Origin: Cryptomeria japonica
Lineage: Eukaryota > Streptophyta > Pinopsida > Cupressales > Cupressaceae
Length of the DNA stretch: 60,000 nucleotides
Assembly: GCF_030272615.1 (NCBI RefSeq)
Contig: NC_081406.1
Coordinates: forward strand, 458,146,072-458,206,071
Direction of reading: 5' to 3'
Shown piece after piece: positions 49,444 to 60,000 of this stretch; position 1 is the stretch's first letter; each line of letters opens with the position of its first letter. Both the position numbers and the translations under genes were made by a program. Below the pieces are notes generated by a model. The model was given only the letters and a program-made list of their open reading frames with translations. It was not told the origin of the DNA and ran no database searches.

Positions 49444-49784
49444 GCTATGGAATGGTTCTACCAACTTCCACTTGGAATTAAGTCATGGGGTGACTTAGTA
49501 GAGGCATTTATCCAACATTTATCATATAACATAGAGACAAATATATCAGTTTCCACTTTGTGCAATACCAAACATAAAGATGGGGAGTAATTTTCATCAT
49601 TCTTTCAAAGATAGAGGAATTTAGCCAATATATGCTCTTGCAAAAGTCCACAAAAACAAGTGGTAGAGATGTTTACACATAATGTCAACAGATAAATTGG
49701 TTATGACTTGAGGAAAGCTTGTTTGTCCACTTTTAAGGAACTCATTGAGAGAGGCTTAGCAAAAAAGAACGTCTTAATTTGAGC
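48497..49784 (+). pseudogene. Gypsy gag fragment, deleted and duplicated
   Basis: Related to 40990-41870. Relative to that copy, the segment between MEDINTPKPA and EETYLMRLFPQSL is missing, an in-frame loss of 54 codons. A 252-codon open stretch (48832-49590) crosses the duplication joint, so it encodes LFPQSLGEQ, an unrelated joint segment, then a second gag start. It ends at TAA 49588 where a sense codon is expected, and the homology stops at about 49784 where LINE sequence begins. Its being open is incidental. Confidence 0.8.
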
Positions 49785-50959
49785 GAGAGTTCTGGATCGA
49801 CATCAGGACAACATGAGGCAGATGACTCAGAGATTCCTGCAGATGGAGAGGGTTCAGATACTAAGGATCTCGATGATCCCTTGGATTTGGGGCACCCAAG
49901 GGAAGGACCAACACCACGTGAAGAGAGGCTAGCATATGAGAGCGGGAAAGGGTAGGTTCAAACTTCAAAAATAGAAGACAGCAACTCAGAAGGACCCCAA
50001 GGATAGAAAGCAACTAGGGGTTTGAAGAACACGGTGGAGGGAAAATATTATCTAGAAAAGGATCTTTCATCAACGGATGTTAAGGGGGGACCCAATTTGA
50101 ATGGACAGACACATAAGTGGACCTCTATGTTTGGGGTTAAACCTAAAGGTAAGTCCTCATCGCCTCCTATTAAAAACACCTTGAATGTGTCTAAGGGAAA
50201 GTTTGCTATCATTGTTCCAGATCAAATCATAGACCAAAACATTGCTAGAATGGAAAATACATTGATCGGTAATTTTTTTGGGTCTAGACCTAATATAGAA
50301 ATAGTTTGTGGATTTGTCAAAAGAAAGTGGCTCTTGAAAGGTTAGGTTGAGGTGGTAGCAATGAACAAAGGCTATCTATCCTTTTCTTTTTCTTGTGATG
50401 AGGATAGAAGAAACATTCTCTATAGTGGGTCTTGGGCAATAGGCAAATACATCATGTACATCCACAAGTGGCACCCTAATGTGGCAAAAGGGAAGAATTT
50501 ATTGATCTAAGTCCCGATGTGGGTCAAGCTCCCTGGGCTTCCAATGGAATTCTGGGAGGAAGATGTTTTTGCAGGAATAGCCAATACCTTCAGGGAGCTT
50601 ATCGCTATTGACCAGATCATGACATCAAGAAGAAGGCTGATTTATGCTAGGATTTGTGTTGGAGTTGGACCTGACACGAATATGCCAGAAGAAATAGAGA
50701 TATAATCTAAACTGGGGAAGTGGAAGTAGAATATTGTTTTTGAAACTATCCCCTTTGCTTGTTTTCATTGTAAAAAAGTCAGACATTGGGCTAAAAAATG
50801 TCCAAGTATCGAGCGTAAACCCTACCTCCAAACTAAGGTTTGGAAAAAAGTGGATAAGCCTCTAAAAGCCTTGGAGTCCAATGACCTGGATCAGGAGAAA
50901 CAGTCTCAGATTAGATGGGTGGAGGAAGAACTCACTAGTGAAGTGGGGAATGAACTAAA
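49785..50959 (+). pseudogene. LINE (plant L1) ORF1, 5' part
   Basis: A single frame with several TAG stops, mostly at positions where Trp (TGG) fits (for example GKG*VQTS and GPQG*KATRG). It runs from an acidic Ser-rich start through GKFAIIVPDQII, a DUF4283-like domain (about 50190-50620; SFSCDEDRRNILYSGSWAIGK, WVKLPGLPMEFWEEDVF), to a CCHC knuckle CFHCKKVRHWAKKC (about 50760-50800). This is the usual layout of plant L1 ORF1 proteins, which bind LINE RNA. The frame is cut after NELK by Copia-2 and continues at 58584. The left end abuts the Gypsy gag fragment. Confidence 0.82.
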
Positions 50960-52477
50960 TGATAGTTCTAATACTTAATGTTAAGTACAGATGCCAAGCT
51001 AATAAGATGAGAGGGGGGGGGGGTGAATCATACAAACTTAATCTTCCATAAAAACAATAGATTCAACCTCGGTAACATATACTTCAGTAATATAACCAAA
51101 ACTGCTAAACATACAAACTCAAAAGCATATAAACATCATAAAACTCATAACACCAGATTTAATGTGGAAACCCAAATAGGGAAAAACCACTATGGGATTT
51201 CGGACCCACTAAGAAATATACTCCTCTAGAGTATGCTCAGTTAAAAGCAAATCGTGTTAAAGATTACACACACATTGCTAAATGTGACCCGATTAAGGGA
51301 TTTCCCTCAGATCTGTTAGGATCTTCACCTTATTATAAGTGACCTTGTTAAAGCATTTCAAACACTCAATCAGAATGTCACCTTGCTAGAGGGTTTTACA
51401 AATAAGACTGTTAAGTCCACTCGGTTAAGATATTTTCTGTCACTTTACAAAATAACAGTAATAAAAATCTATCTGCAACTTCACATCTAAAATGCTAAAG
51501 CATATTCTTATTTTCTCAATACAATAGAACTTATCTTGTCCATCTACTAGGCTCTATACTCTATTATTCAAAACAGGTCTTCAAGCTTCTATGCTCGGTA
51601 ATCACTGTGTAGCATCCATGTGCATACACTTGCCCGCATATAGTTTATCAATAGTTCATTATTTATAAACAATTTGCCAACCGCTTAATCTCCTTGATCA
51701 CATTTCCCATGATCAATCATAGCCATTAGATCTTCAAACATGACTAGGTTCAATGTATCCTTTGATCTGAAAATGTTTTACCCCACCTTGGACCCTGCAT
51801 ACATTTCTTGGAACTTGTGCTAGGGTATTGCGGTTCAATTTGAGTTGTAGATCTTCTTGCTGATTTTCCTTTGCCATAGATTCTTTAACAAACTTCATTC
51901 ATGGCATACCAATCATTTAATCATAACCATCTCATTAGCTTCCTTCATTAAATAATGCTTTTATTCATTCAATGCATTCTATTATTACTTGGTTGCAACT
52001 CGGTAAATACTAAACTTCACTCGGTAGACATTTTGCCTTCATTAACCAATAGTGATAACCTTAGGGTTTACTGACTAGGTTCCTTAGGGTTTACCGACTA
52101 GGTTCTTTGCTCGGTAACATAGTATAGTATCAACCTTATAATCAACAACATATGTAGGATATCAAAATGATCAAAACATCATGATCTCATCATTGTCTAA
52201 ATCGGTAATAGTTTTCCATTGAATAACTTATTCCTCCCCTTATTCATCACATTCTTTTTGTGTCTTTTACCGACATCTTTATACTCATCAAATCATACTT
52301 CTTAAGATATGGCAACATCATACTGAATTAGAAAGTCAATTTCTTGACATCAATGGCAAAATAATAATATTAAGATGTTAAACATCCTTAATCAGTTATA
52401 TCCATAATCATCAACAACCTTCTCAATATCCTTATTGAAATGCCAACAATCTCCCTTTATCTGTTATAATGCCAATA
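50960..52477 (-). repeat. Copia-2 3' LTR (left copy)
   Basis: 1518 bp. Plus strand starts TGATAGTTCTAATAC, with the G-run and GTGAATCATAC (about 51012) and GTGGAAACCCAAATAGGGAAAA (51164-51185). It contains two copies of a 23-base unit CCTTAGGGTTTACCGACTAG(GTT) at 52059-52104; the partner LTR has three. Confidence 0.95.
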
Positions 52478-52490
52478 ATATCCCCCTTTG
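52478..52490 (-). other. Copia-2 polypurine tract
   Basis: The minus strand reads AAAGGGGGATAT immediately before the LTR. A second, diverged tract-like copy (AAAGGGAGAT) lies inside the LTR at about 52449-52458. Confidence 0.8.
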
Positions 52491-52859
52491 GCATTGATGG
52501 CAAAATCAATTGATTTGACCTAATTGATTCGGATTGCTATTTTGAAATGCTAAAATTCTCTCCCCCTGTCATCAGTCTTCTCCCCCATACATTAGTCTTC
52601 TCCCCTTTTCTTCATTCTTCTCCCCCTTTGACAACAATGCCAAAAAGTAAAGAACTGAAACATATTTTCTTCCTGTATGAATTGATTTCTTACTATTGTG
52701 TGTCAACTTAGTCTCGCTCAGAGCATTTTGTCTTCAATTCCTATTCCTTGTTATTGTTTCCTGCACACGTTTGGAAAACATCCTAAAGTGTGTAAATCAG
52801 CATCAACTCCTAAAAGATATTCTGTAGAGTCGTCGAATTGATGATTTCACCGAACTCGG
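52491..52859 (-). other. Copia-2 3' untranslated part
   Basis: Between the RNase H stop and the polypurine tract. C-rich CTCCCCC words recur on the plus strand (52558-52628), that is, several polypurine-like runs on the sense strand. No gene. Confidence 0.7.
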
Positions 52860-53525
52860 TCAGTGAATGGAAGATAGGGGTAGGACCCCTAACTTACTTT
52901 TGAGATATTGAAAAGTGTCCCTTGGTAGTGGCTTGGTGAAGATATCTGCTATTTGTTCCTTTTTGCTAACATACTCCAACACCACTTTCTTTTCTTGAGC
53001 TTCTTCTCTAAGATAATTATATTTGATAGAGATGTGCTTTGTCTTAGAGTGCATAACAGGATTCTTTGAAATGCTAATGGCACTAGTATTGTCACAGAAT
53101 ATAGTTACTGGCTTGGTAACTTGCTCATTTATATGTTCCAATAGTTGTTTGATCCATGCTATATTGGTACAATTCAATGCTGCAACAATGTATTCAGCTT
53201 CTGCTGTTGACGGTGAAACACATCCTTGTTTCTTGCTAAGCCAACTCACTAGTCTTTCTCCTAAAAAGAAAGCTCCTCCACTTGTGCTTTTCCTATCATC
53301 AATGTTGCCTACCCAATCAGCATCAGTATAAACTTTTAAATCAAAAACATTTCCTTTCTAATATGCTAAGCCATAATCTTTAGTGCCTTTCAAGTATCTG
53401 AAAATTCTCTTGATTGTTGTCATATGTGTTTCCTTGGGATCTGCAAAGAATCTTGCAACTATACCTACTGCATGTGCTATATCTGGCCTATTGTGAACAA
53501 CATATTGTAGCTTTCCAATCAAGGA
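52860..53525 (-). pseudogene. Copia-2 RT end and RNase H
   Basis: After a TGA (for CGA) near 53524, KLQYVVHNRPDIAHAVG and FRYLKGTKDYGLAY continue the RT connection; a TAG (for TGG) follows at about 53357. RNase H shows VYTDADWVGNIDDRKSTSGG, the catalytic-region CDNTSAISISKNPV and HSKTKHISIKYNYLREE, ending with ADIFTKPLPRDTFQYL. Apart from the two stops the domain looks complete. Confidence 0.92.
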
Positions 53526-54899
53526 TCAGTAAAGTGTCTCATCAATAGATGCAAATTCATCATTCTTTGATAATTTATAGTTGGTAGTCATAGGAGTAGT
53601 TACTGGTTTTGAATCCTCCATTCCAAATTTCTTCAAGATTTCCTTTATGTATTTGGATTGAGTAATGAAAATCTTATTTTTCATTTGTAGTATATGTAAA
53701 CCTATAAAATACTTTATCTCACCGGTTAATGACATCTCAAATTCTTTGCTCATTTCATTTCCAAATTTCTTGCACAGAGAGTCATTTCTACAAAAGATAA
53801 TATCATCAACAAATATGGCTGAGATCAGTATTCCATTTTCATCATTCTTCATGTACATATTGTTGTTTTCACTTGTCCTTATAAAACTAATCTTGATTAA
53901 ATAAGAGTGCAATATTTCATACCATGCTCTAGGTGCTTGTGTCAAACCATATAAAGCTTTGTTCAATTTACATACCTGATCATTATTCTTGTCTTCAACA
54001 AATCCTTCAGGTTGTTCAATAAAAACTTCTTCCTCTAATATACCATTCAGAAATGCAAATTTGACATCCATTTGATATACCTTGAAATTCTTGTAAGCAG
54101 CATATGCCAACAATGTTCTTACTCCTTCAAGTCTTGCCACAGATGCAAAAGTCTCACCATAAGCAATTCCTTCTCTTTGGGCATAACCTTTGCAAACTAG
54201 TCTTGCTTTATTTTGAATGACCTCACCTTTTTCATTCAGCTTGTTTCTAAAAATCCACTTTGTATCGATTACATTTTTATCCTTTGGTCTTGGGACCAGT
54301 GTCCATGTGTCATTCTTCTTGATTTGATCAATCTCTTCTGTCATAGCATTTATCCAATCTTCACTGTTAAATGCCTCTTTCACTATCCTCGGTTGAAATT
54401 TAGATATCAGACATGTGTTCTGTCTCAGTTTGTTCCTTGTCATCACTGGATCATTCTTATCTCCTATAATCTGACTTGATGTATGATGTCTTCTGACATA
54501 CTTGACTAATACAGGCTCGGTAGGCTCTGTATGATATTCTTCATCACTGGGTAACTGAATATTCTCTTCATTTCCTTCAACAGTTTTCTCGGTAAGACTT
54601 GTCGGTTGAACATAGACAAATTCATCATAATCTTCTGGTTCCTTGGAATTTACTTCATCATTTCTTTCTGCAAATTCATCAGTTTTCACATTTACACTTT
54701 CTACTATTTTGTTAGATGATTTGATCAGACATTTAAATGCTTTGCTTCTAGAAGAATAACCTAGAAATGTTCCTTCTTCACTTTTCTGATCAAACTTTCC
54801 ATTTCTATCATCTTTGTGAATATAGCATCTACTTCCAAAGATTTTAAAATAACTTACATTAGGTTTCTTGTCATACCTGATTTCATATGGTGTCTTCAA
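53526..54899 (-). pseudogene. Copia-2 integrase C-terminus and reverse transcriptase
   Basis: A 457-codon open stretch. Residues 1-70 are the integrase C-terminal region ([24 protein letters not shown]). An acidic linker follows to about residue 170. The RVT_2 reverse transcriptase has [55 protein letters not shown] and the catalytic [11 protein letters not shown]. The RT motifs are present, but the frame has no own start and is closed upstream by TGA (Arg expected, near 54919), so a functional product is unlikely. Confidence 0.92.
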
Positions 54900-54920
54900 A
54901 GTTCCTTTCTTCAGTTGTAC

Positions 54921-55790
54921 TCAGTTCAAGGTGTAAACTGTTGTCCTTATTGCTTCTCTCCAAAATGTTTGTGACACTTTCTTTTCAATCATCAGGGTTC
55001 TGGCACAATCTACAATAGATCTATTTCTTCTCTTAGCAATTCCATTTTGTTGTGGAGTTCTCGGTGTAGAGACTTGTCTTTTTATACCATGATCATTGCA
55101 GAATAAGTTGAACTCATCAAATGTGAACTCTCCTCCTCTATCTGATCTAAGACATTTCAGTTGTCTTCCTCTTTCATTTTCAACTCTTGCCTTGTACCAT
55201 TTAAACATTTGAAAAGCTTCTGATTTTTCTTTTAAAAACATAACTAACATCATCCTTGAGTAATCATCCACAAATAATATGAAATATTTATCACCATAGT
55301 AACTTTGAACTTTCATAGGACCACAAAGATCACTGTGCACAAGATCTAAAATTCCCTTAGAAGTGTAGAACTTACTTATAAAGCTTGATCTTGTCATTTT
55401 ACCCATCTGGCATCCTCGACACATAGTATTCTTAGGTTTTTCCAAACTCCGTAGACCTCTTACTCGGTGCTTCTTGCTTCTTTTGATCAGATTATCAAAA
55501 TTTACATGACAAAACCTTTTATGCCATAACCAGGTATCATCTATCTTTGCATACAAACACCTGTTCTGAGTTGAGTCAAGGTGAAATGTGTTACTTTTTG
55601 TTTGTGTCCCAGTAGTAGCTAACTTTCCATGCTTGTCATGAACTTTGACAATTCCTTTTTGAAATTCTATTCAGTAACCTATGTTGTTTAGTTGTGCTAC
55701 ACTCAACAGATTGTATTTCAAACCTTCAACCCAATAAACATCATTGCATTTTGCATTGTCAAGAAGTGTTATAGATCCTTTACCTTTTAC
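54921..55790 (-). pseudogene. Copia-2 GAG-pre-integrase and integrase core
   Basis: LWHKRFCHVNFDNLI, a CX2C-like end (MCRGCQMGKM), the first catalytic Asp in HSDLCGP, the second in RSDRGGEF, and at the third position NGIAKRRNRS where NGVAERKNR is usual. The catalytic Glu has become Lys (AAG, plus-strand 55032-55034), a single G-to-A change. A TGA (for CGA) near 55669 breaks the upstream link to the protease. The enzyme would not integrate DNA. Confidence 0.92.
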
Positions 55791-55793
55791 CGA

Positions 55794-56168
55794 TCATGGT
55801 GTATCATTACCAAATCTTACATAGCCTCCATCATAATCTTCTAACATAACAAACTTGTGTTTATCACCTGTCATGTGATGTGAACATCCACTATCTATGA
55901 TCCAAGAATTATTAGTATTAATGTGCGATATTAGGGCTTTTTCTTCATAGCTTTCTTCATCTGATCCATCTTTGATAGCCACATAAACTACTTCCTTTGT
56001 ATCAGTTTCATCTGATTTATCATCATTGGATTCCTCATCAGCTATTAGGCATGACTTTCTATCTCTTCTCCTGAAATCTCGGTGTCCTCTGTAATGATTA
56101 TCTTTCTGTCTGTCATCTCGATAATATCTCTTTTTAGTAGATTCTTTGTCAGGATAGTTAGAAGCCAT
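55794..56168 (-). pseudogene. Copia-2 protease start
   Basis: A basic stretch (Lys/Arg/Tyr/Asp-rich, residues 1-40), an acidic Asp/Glu part, then the aspartic protease motif WIIDSGCSHHMTGDKHKFV. It ends at TGA 55794 in the middle of the domain; the homologous frame continues left with VKGKGSITLLDNA. Confidence 0.9.
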
Positions 56169-56185
56169 ATGTCCTATCTTATCAA

Positions 56186-56985
56186 AGGTAGTTTTCCTTT
56201 ATACTTACCTTTGCCTCTCGGTAACCTGCTAGCCAATAGTGCTTCAAATTCTTCTTGCTTTTTGATTTCCTCATACAGTTTATGTACTTCTTCCATGTTC
56301 TTGCAAAATCTTTCACTTGCTCCACTATGATCCCCTTTAGTGTACTTACTCATTCTATCATTGTAATCATCAAATCTTTATTTACCGAAGACCCACTGTT
56401 ATCAGAATTACTTAACTCAAATGCATGTAGCTTACCAATAGTAGCATCCAAAGAAACTAGCATATTGGGTACAGACCTCAATTCATTGATGCAGAGACTC
56501 GGATTGCATAAGTTGGTAGAAGGGTTCTTAACAACTTGTTATATCCTTTTCTTCAATAGTTCGACCTGCTCCTTTGATTTGATTGACAATCTCCTTTAGT
56601 CTTGTACTATACTGGGTTATGTTCTCACCTTCATTCATCCTCATAGATTCAAGTTTTCCTCTTAGACTGTCCACTTTTTCTCTTTGAACATGTTCATCAC
56701 CACCATACACAGATATGAGCTTGTCCCACATTGCCTTTGTATCATTGCAGCCTTCTAGATCATTAAACTCTGAGTTGGTCAATTCAGATGTTATTTCAAT
56801 CATTGCTTGGATATGTTCTTGCTTTGCCTTTATCTCTTCCATTGTCAATGGATAGGTGCTCGGTGTAATGAAATCATTCTCCAGATAATATACAACATAT
56901 TCTCCAACTCCTGATAGATACAGCTTCATCCTTTTCTACCATGTAGAGAAACTTGACTTGTTCAACTTTGATGCATCCCTCTTAT
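56186..56985 (-). pseudogene. Copia-2 gag
   Basis: It starts at about 56970 with MYKRDASKLNKSSF; a TAG soon follows where Gln or Trp is expected, then a 133-codon open stretch (56528-56929) with MWDKLISVYGGDEHVQREK and YSTRLKEIVNQIKGAG. A 1-base deletion near 56535 shifts the frame. The zinc knuckle near 56186 lacks its first half: the two leading cysteines are gone and only DKIGHM remains. Confidence 0.88.
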
Positions 56986-57042
56986 ACATCTTTAGATCTT
57001 TTCCTCAAGTGCCTTTAAAATTTTTCTTCTGGAGTCCAAAGC

Positions 57043-57054
57043 TCTGATACCAAT
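57043..57054 (-). other. Copia-2 primer-binding site (initiator-Met tRNA)
   Basis: The minus strand reads TGGTATCAGAGC, two bases from the LTR end at 57057. Confidence 0.93.
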
Positions 57055-57056
57055 TG

Positions 57057-58583
57057 ATAGTTCCGATACTTAATGTTAAGTATAGATGCCAAGCTAATAA
57101 TATGAGAGGGGGGGGTGAATCATACAAACTTAATCTTCCATAAAAACAATAGATTCAACCTTGGTAACATATACTCCAATAATATAACCAAAACTGCTAA
57201 ACATAAAAACTCAAAAGAATATAAACGTCATAAAACTCATAACACCATATTTAACGTGGAAACCCAAATAGGGAAAAACAACTGTGGGATTTCAGACCCA
57301 CTAAGAAATATACTTTTCTAGAGTATGCCCGGTTAAAAGAAAATCCTATTAAAGATTACAAACACATTGCTAAATGTGACCCGGTTAAGGGATTTCCCTT
57401 AGATCTATTAGGATATTCACCTTGTTATAAGTAACCTTGTTAAAGGATTTCAAACACTCAATCAGAATGTCACCTTGCTAGAAGGTTTTACAAATAAGAC
57501 TGTTAAGTCCACTTGGTTAAGAGATTATCTGCCACTTTACAAAATAATAGTAATAAAAATCTATCTACAACTTCACATCTAAAATGCTAAAGCAGATTCT
57601 TATTTGCTCAATACAATAGGACTTATCTTGTCCATCTACTAGGCTCTATACTCTGTTATTCAAAACAGGTCTTCAAGCTTCTGTGCTTGGTAATCACTAT
57701 GTAGCATCCTTGTGCATACACTTGCCCACATACATTGTTTATCAACAGTTCATTATTTATAAGCAATTTGCCAACTGCTTAATCTCCTTGATCACATTTC
57801 CCATGATCAATCATAGCCATCAGATCTTCAAGTTTAACTAGGTTCAATGTATCCTTCGATCTAAAAATGTTTTACCCTGCCTTGGAACTTGGATACATTT
57901 CTTGGAACTTGTGCTAGGGTATTGGAGCTACAGATCTTCCTACCAATTTTCCTTTGCCATAGATTCTTTAACAAACTTCATTCACGGCATACCAATCATT
58001 TAATCATAACCATCTCATCAGCTTCCTTCATTAAATCATGCTTTTATTCATTCAATGCATTCTATTATTACTTGCTTGCAACTTGATAAATACTAAACTT
58101 CACTCGGTAGACATTCTACCTTCATTAACTGATAGTGATAACCTTAGGGTTTACCGACTAGGTTCCTTAGGGTTTACCGACTAGGTTCTTGAGGGTTTAT
58201 TGACTAGGTTCTTTGCTTGGTAACATAGTATAGTATCAACCCTACAATCAACAATATATGTAGGATATCAAAACAATAAAAACATCATGATCTCATGATT
58301 GTCTAACTCAGTAATAGTTTCCCATTGAAAAACTTATTCCTCCCCTTATTCATCACATTCTTTCTATGTCTTTTACCGACATCTTTATACTCATGAAATC
58401 ATACTTCTTAAGATATGGCAACATCATACTTAATTAGAAAATCAATTTCTTGACATCAATGACAAAATAATAATATTAAGACAGTAAACATCCTTAATTA
58501 GTTATATCCATAATCATCAACAACCTTCTCAATATCCTTATTGAAATACCAACAATCTCCCTTTGTCTGTTATAATGCCAACA
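57057..58583 (-). repeat. Copia-2 5' LTR (right copy)
   Basis: 1527 bp, homologous to 50960-52477 throughout. It has three 23-base CCTTAGGGTTTACCGACTAG units (58142-58210) where the partner has two, and a shorter G-run (about 57109). Confidence 0.95.
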
Positions 58584-59198
58584 CTAAAGATTCGGATGTT
58601 GGAACCAAGTGATAAGGAATTAGAGCATAAAGAAAGAGACAACATTCAACAAGAGGATCTGGAAGAGGACAAGATAGAGTTAGTCTTAGATAAAAGTGAG
58701 AGTAAAGTAGATCAAAAGCCCTCAGATAACAAAGAGGAAGGAGATAACTTTAACCTTGTTGTAAGATCTCATGATCCAGATAAAGAATTAGACTAGCTCC
58801 AGGAGGCTCAACCTGATAACATACTGGGCCAAGGGCTATCAGAAATCTCATTAGCTACCGCCGCAAAAGTAAAGTTGGCCTTTTTGGAGGAACAAGATCC
58901 AAAATGGGGAGATGAGGAAGACATCAAAAAGGAACTGGGGAAGAATGAAACAAAGCAGGAGGATGAAGAAGCAACAGAGGACAAAAGTAAGAATAACCAA
59001 AAAAAAAAGAATAACAATAACCTAATCAATAGTATGCTGACTAGAAACACCAGGAGCAGGCTTGGGGATGTGGGAGCACAACACACTTCTCCAAAAAGAC
59101 ATTCAAATGCCAAGAAAAGATCAATGGAAACAAGCAGGAATATAGCAAATGGTACCCAAAGAACCATCTTTGAGGCAGGTATTTCAAAAAACCCATGA
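58584..59198 (+). pseudogene. LINE ORF1, 3' part
   Basis: The continuation of the ORF1 frame after Copia-2: Lys/Glu/Asp-rich (LEPSDKELEHKERDN, EEQDPKWGDEEDIKKELGK), with a poly-Lys/Asn segment (NNQKKKNNNN) and one TAG near 58794. It ends at TGA 59196-59198. The charged, low-complexity C-terminus has no domain that I recognise. Removing Copia-2 and one CTAAA copy restores the frame across the junction. Confidence 0.8.
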
Positions 59199-60000
59199 AA
59201 ATCATCTCCTAGAATATTCGGGGACTGAACAACCCTCACAAATATGATTTAGTTAAAAGTATGATTAGAGATAAAAATCTTGATATTTTTTTGATTCAAG
59301 AAACTAAGATGGCAAAAGATAAAGTTGAAAGTCTAAATATGTTCAAAAAATGGAGGAGTCAGCGGAGGTAGTTCAAAAGGTGCATCGGGAGGAATTGTTA
59401 CCTTCTGGAACAAAAACAATGTAGAAGGTGAGGTGCTGATTCAGGACAACAACCTAGCTTGCATAAGATTTAAGCACCTCAAGAATTGCACTGCTTGGGT
59501 CCTAACTAATTTATACATGCCTAACACTAAGAATGGGAGAAATGAGATGTGGAGAAATCATACTGGGTTGAGAAGTAGGTTTGCTGAGGACAGCTAGTTA
59601 ATCATGGGAGATTTCAATACACCCTTGAAGGAAAATGAGAAAAAGGGAGGGAGTCAAGCTAATCTAGACAGTAGATTAGACTTGATGGATTTCATAAACA
59701 ATAATGCCATTCGCAATATGGAGCTGCAAGGAGTCAAATACACTTGGACTAACATAAGAAGTGGTGAAAATTTGATTCAGGTTAGACTTGATAGAGCTCT
59801 CCTTTCCTTAGATTGGTTTAACCTTCATGACTGCTCTTTATCTTCTCATATAAGGGCAGGATTAGATCATTACCCTTAACCTTCATGGCTGAAGTAAAGA
59901 ATAGAAGGAGACATTTCCCTTATAGATTTAAAAAAATGTGGACTAGACACCCGGATCTAGAAAGTAAGATTAATTACTCGTGGCAGGTCAGTATTGAAGG
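59195..60000 (+). pseudogene. LINE ORF2 endonuclease domain, runs off the window
   Basis: ATG at 59195 overlaps the ORF1 stop (ATGA). The APE-type endonuclease is visible: MKIIS, then TAG (59210) where Trp is expected, then NIRGLNNPHK, DIFLIQETKM (catalytic Glu), a frameshift near 59365, GASGGIVTFWN, LYMPNTKNGR, GDFNTPLKENEKKGG (catalytic GDFN), NNAIRNMELQGVKYTWTN, IQVRLDRAL and a stop near 59877 shortly after LDHYP. It nicks target DNA for LINE insertion. The reverse transcriptase would lie beyond 60000. Confidence 0.9.

Larger units (their letters stand above)
50960..58583 (-). mobile_element. Copia-2: full-length, inactive Copia element inserted in the LINE
   Basis: 7.6 kb on the minus strand. 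LTRs lie at 50960-52477 and 57057-58583, with target duplications CTAAA (50955-50959 and 58584-58588), a primer site (57043-57054) and a polypurine tract (52478-52490). The polyprotein reads gag, protease, integrase, RT, RNase H from right to left and is better preserved than in Copia-1: RT plus the integrase end is open for 457 codons. Deaths include a 1-base deletion in gag, a destroyed zinc knuckle, integrase Glu to Lys and several CGA to TGA stops. By eye the LTRs differ at several percent of sites, mainly transitions. Confidence 0.96.

Noticed and set aside
52059-58210. Interstitial telomere repeats (TTTAGGG-like)
   Set aside because: The TTAGGGTTTA word occurs once per 23-bp unit and is not in head-to-tail heptamer arrays.

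Overview
The window looks like non-genic chromatin from a seed plant with a very large, repeat-filled genome. The mix of old, slowly decaying LTR retrotransposons, the sparse coding content and the LTR types fit a conifer or other gymnosperm best; this is inference from style, since no species marker is visible. I find no gene that is clearly functional. The only host-gene-derived locus is a broken copy of a nuclear AAA-ATPase/bromodomain protein (ATAD2/Yta7 family, like Arabidopsis At1g05910) at 5328-10682 on the + strand. Almost everything else is nested mobile elements in various states of decay.

Layout. 1-5023: a Gypsy-type LTR retroelement in an unusual tandem arrangement (3' internal end, polypurine tract, LTR, tRNA-iMet primer site, non-coding internal part, then the same 3' internal sequence again), with a TIR DNA element inside the LTR. 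5328-10682: the AAA/bromodomain pseudogene, with stops, a damaged Walker A motif, frameshifts and three tandem duplications. 12110-14811 and perhaps to about 16300: a very old minus-strand Gypsy polyprotein, cut by a solo LTR (14812-15932) and an (AT)n tract. 16567-28434: AT-rich sequence with an LTR-like fragment, a LINE 3' end and microsatellites, and no gene that I recognise. 28440-36836: a complete minus-strand Copia element (Copia-1) with 5-bp target-site duplications, whose gag carries a nested solo LTR (34089-35122). 37326-49784: Tat/Ogre-like Gypsy sequences, namely a pol-deleted gag-protease element on +, an LTR in minus orientation at 46648-47368, and a rearranged gag fragment with a 533-bp tandem duplication. 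49785 to the end: a plant L1-type LINE (ORF1 and the start of ORF2), split by a second complete minus-strand Copia element (Copia-2, 50960-58583) with 5-bp target-site duplications.

History. The nesting gives relative dates: the Gypsy gag fragment was deleted, then duplicated, then cut by the LINE, and the LINE was later cut by Copia-2. Copia-1 was inserted first and later received a different LTR in its gag. Many in-frame stops are TGA where CGA is expected or TAG where TGG or CAG is expected, the pattern left by deamination of methylated cytosine in silenced DNA.

I found no undescribed gene system. The best leads are structural: the 29-bp outward extension of the Copia-2 LTR with a relic polypurine tract inside it, a sequence block shared by LTRs of several otherwise different Copia-type families, the pol-less Gypsy element with a long gag-protease reading frame, the tandem LTR arrangement next to the pseudogene, and the exon duplication inside that pseudogene.
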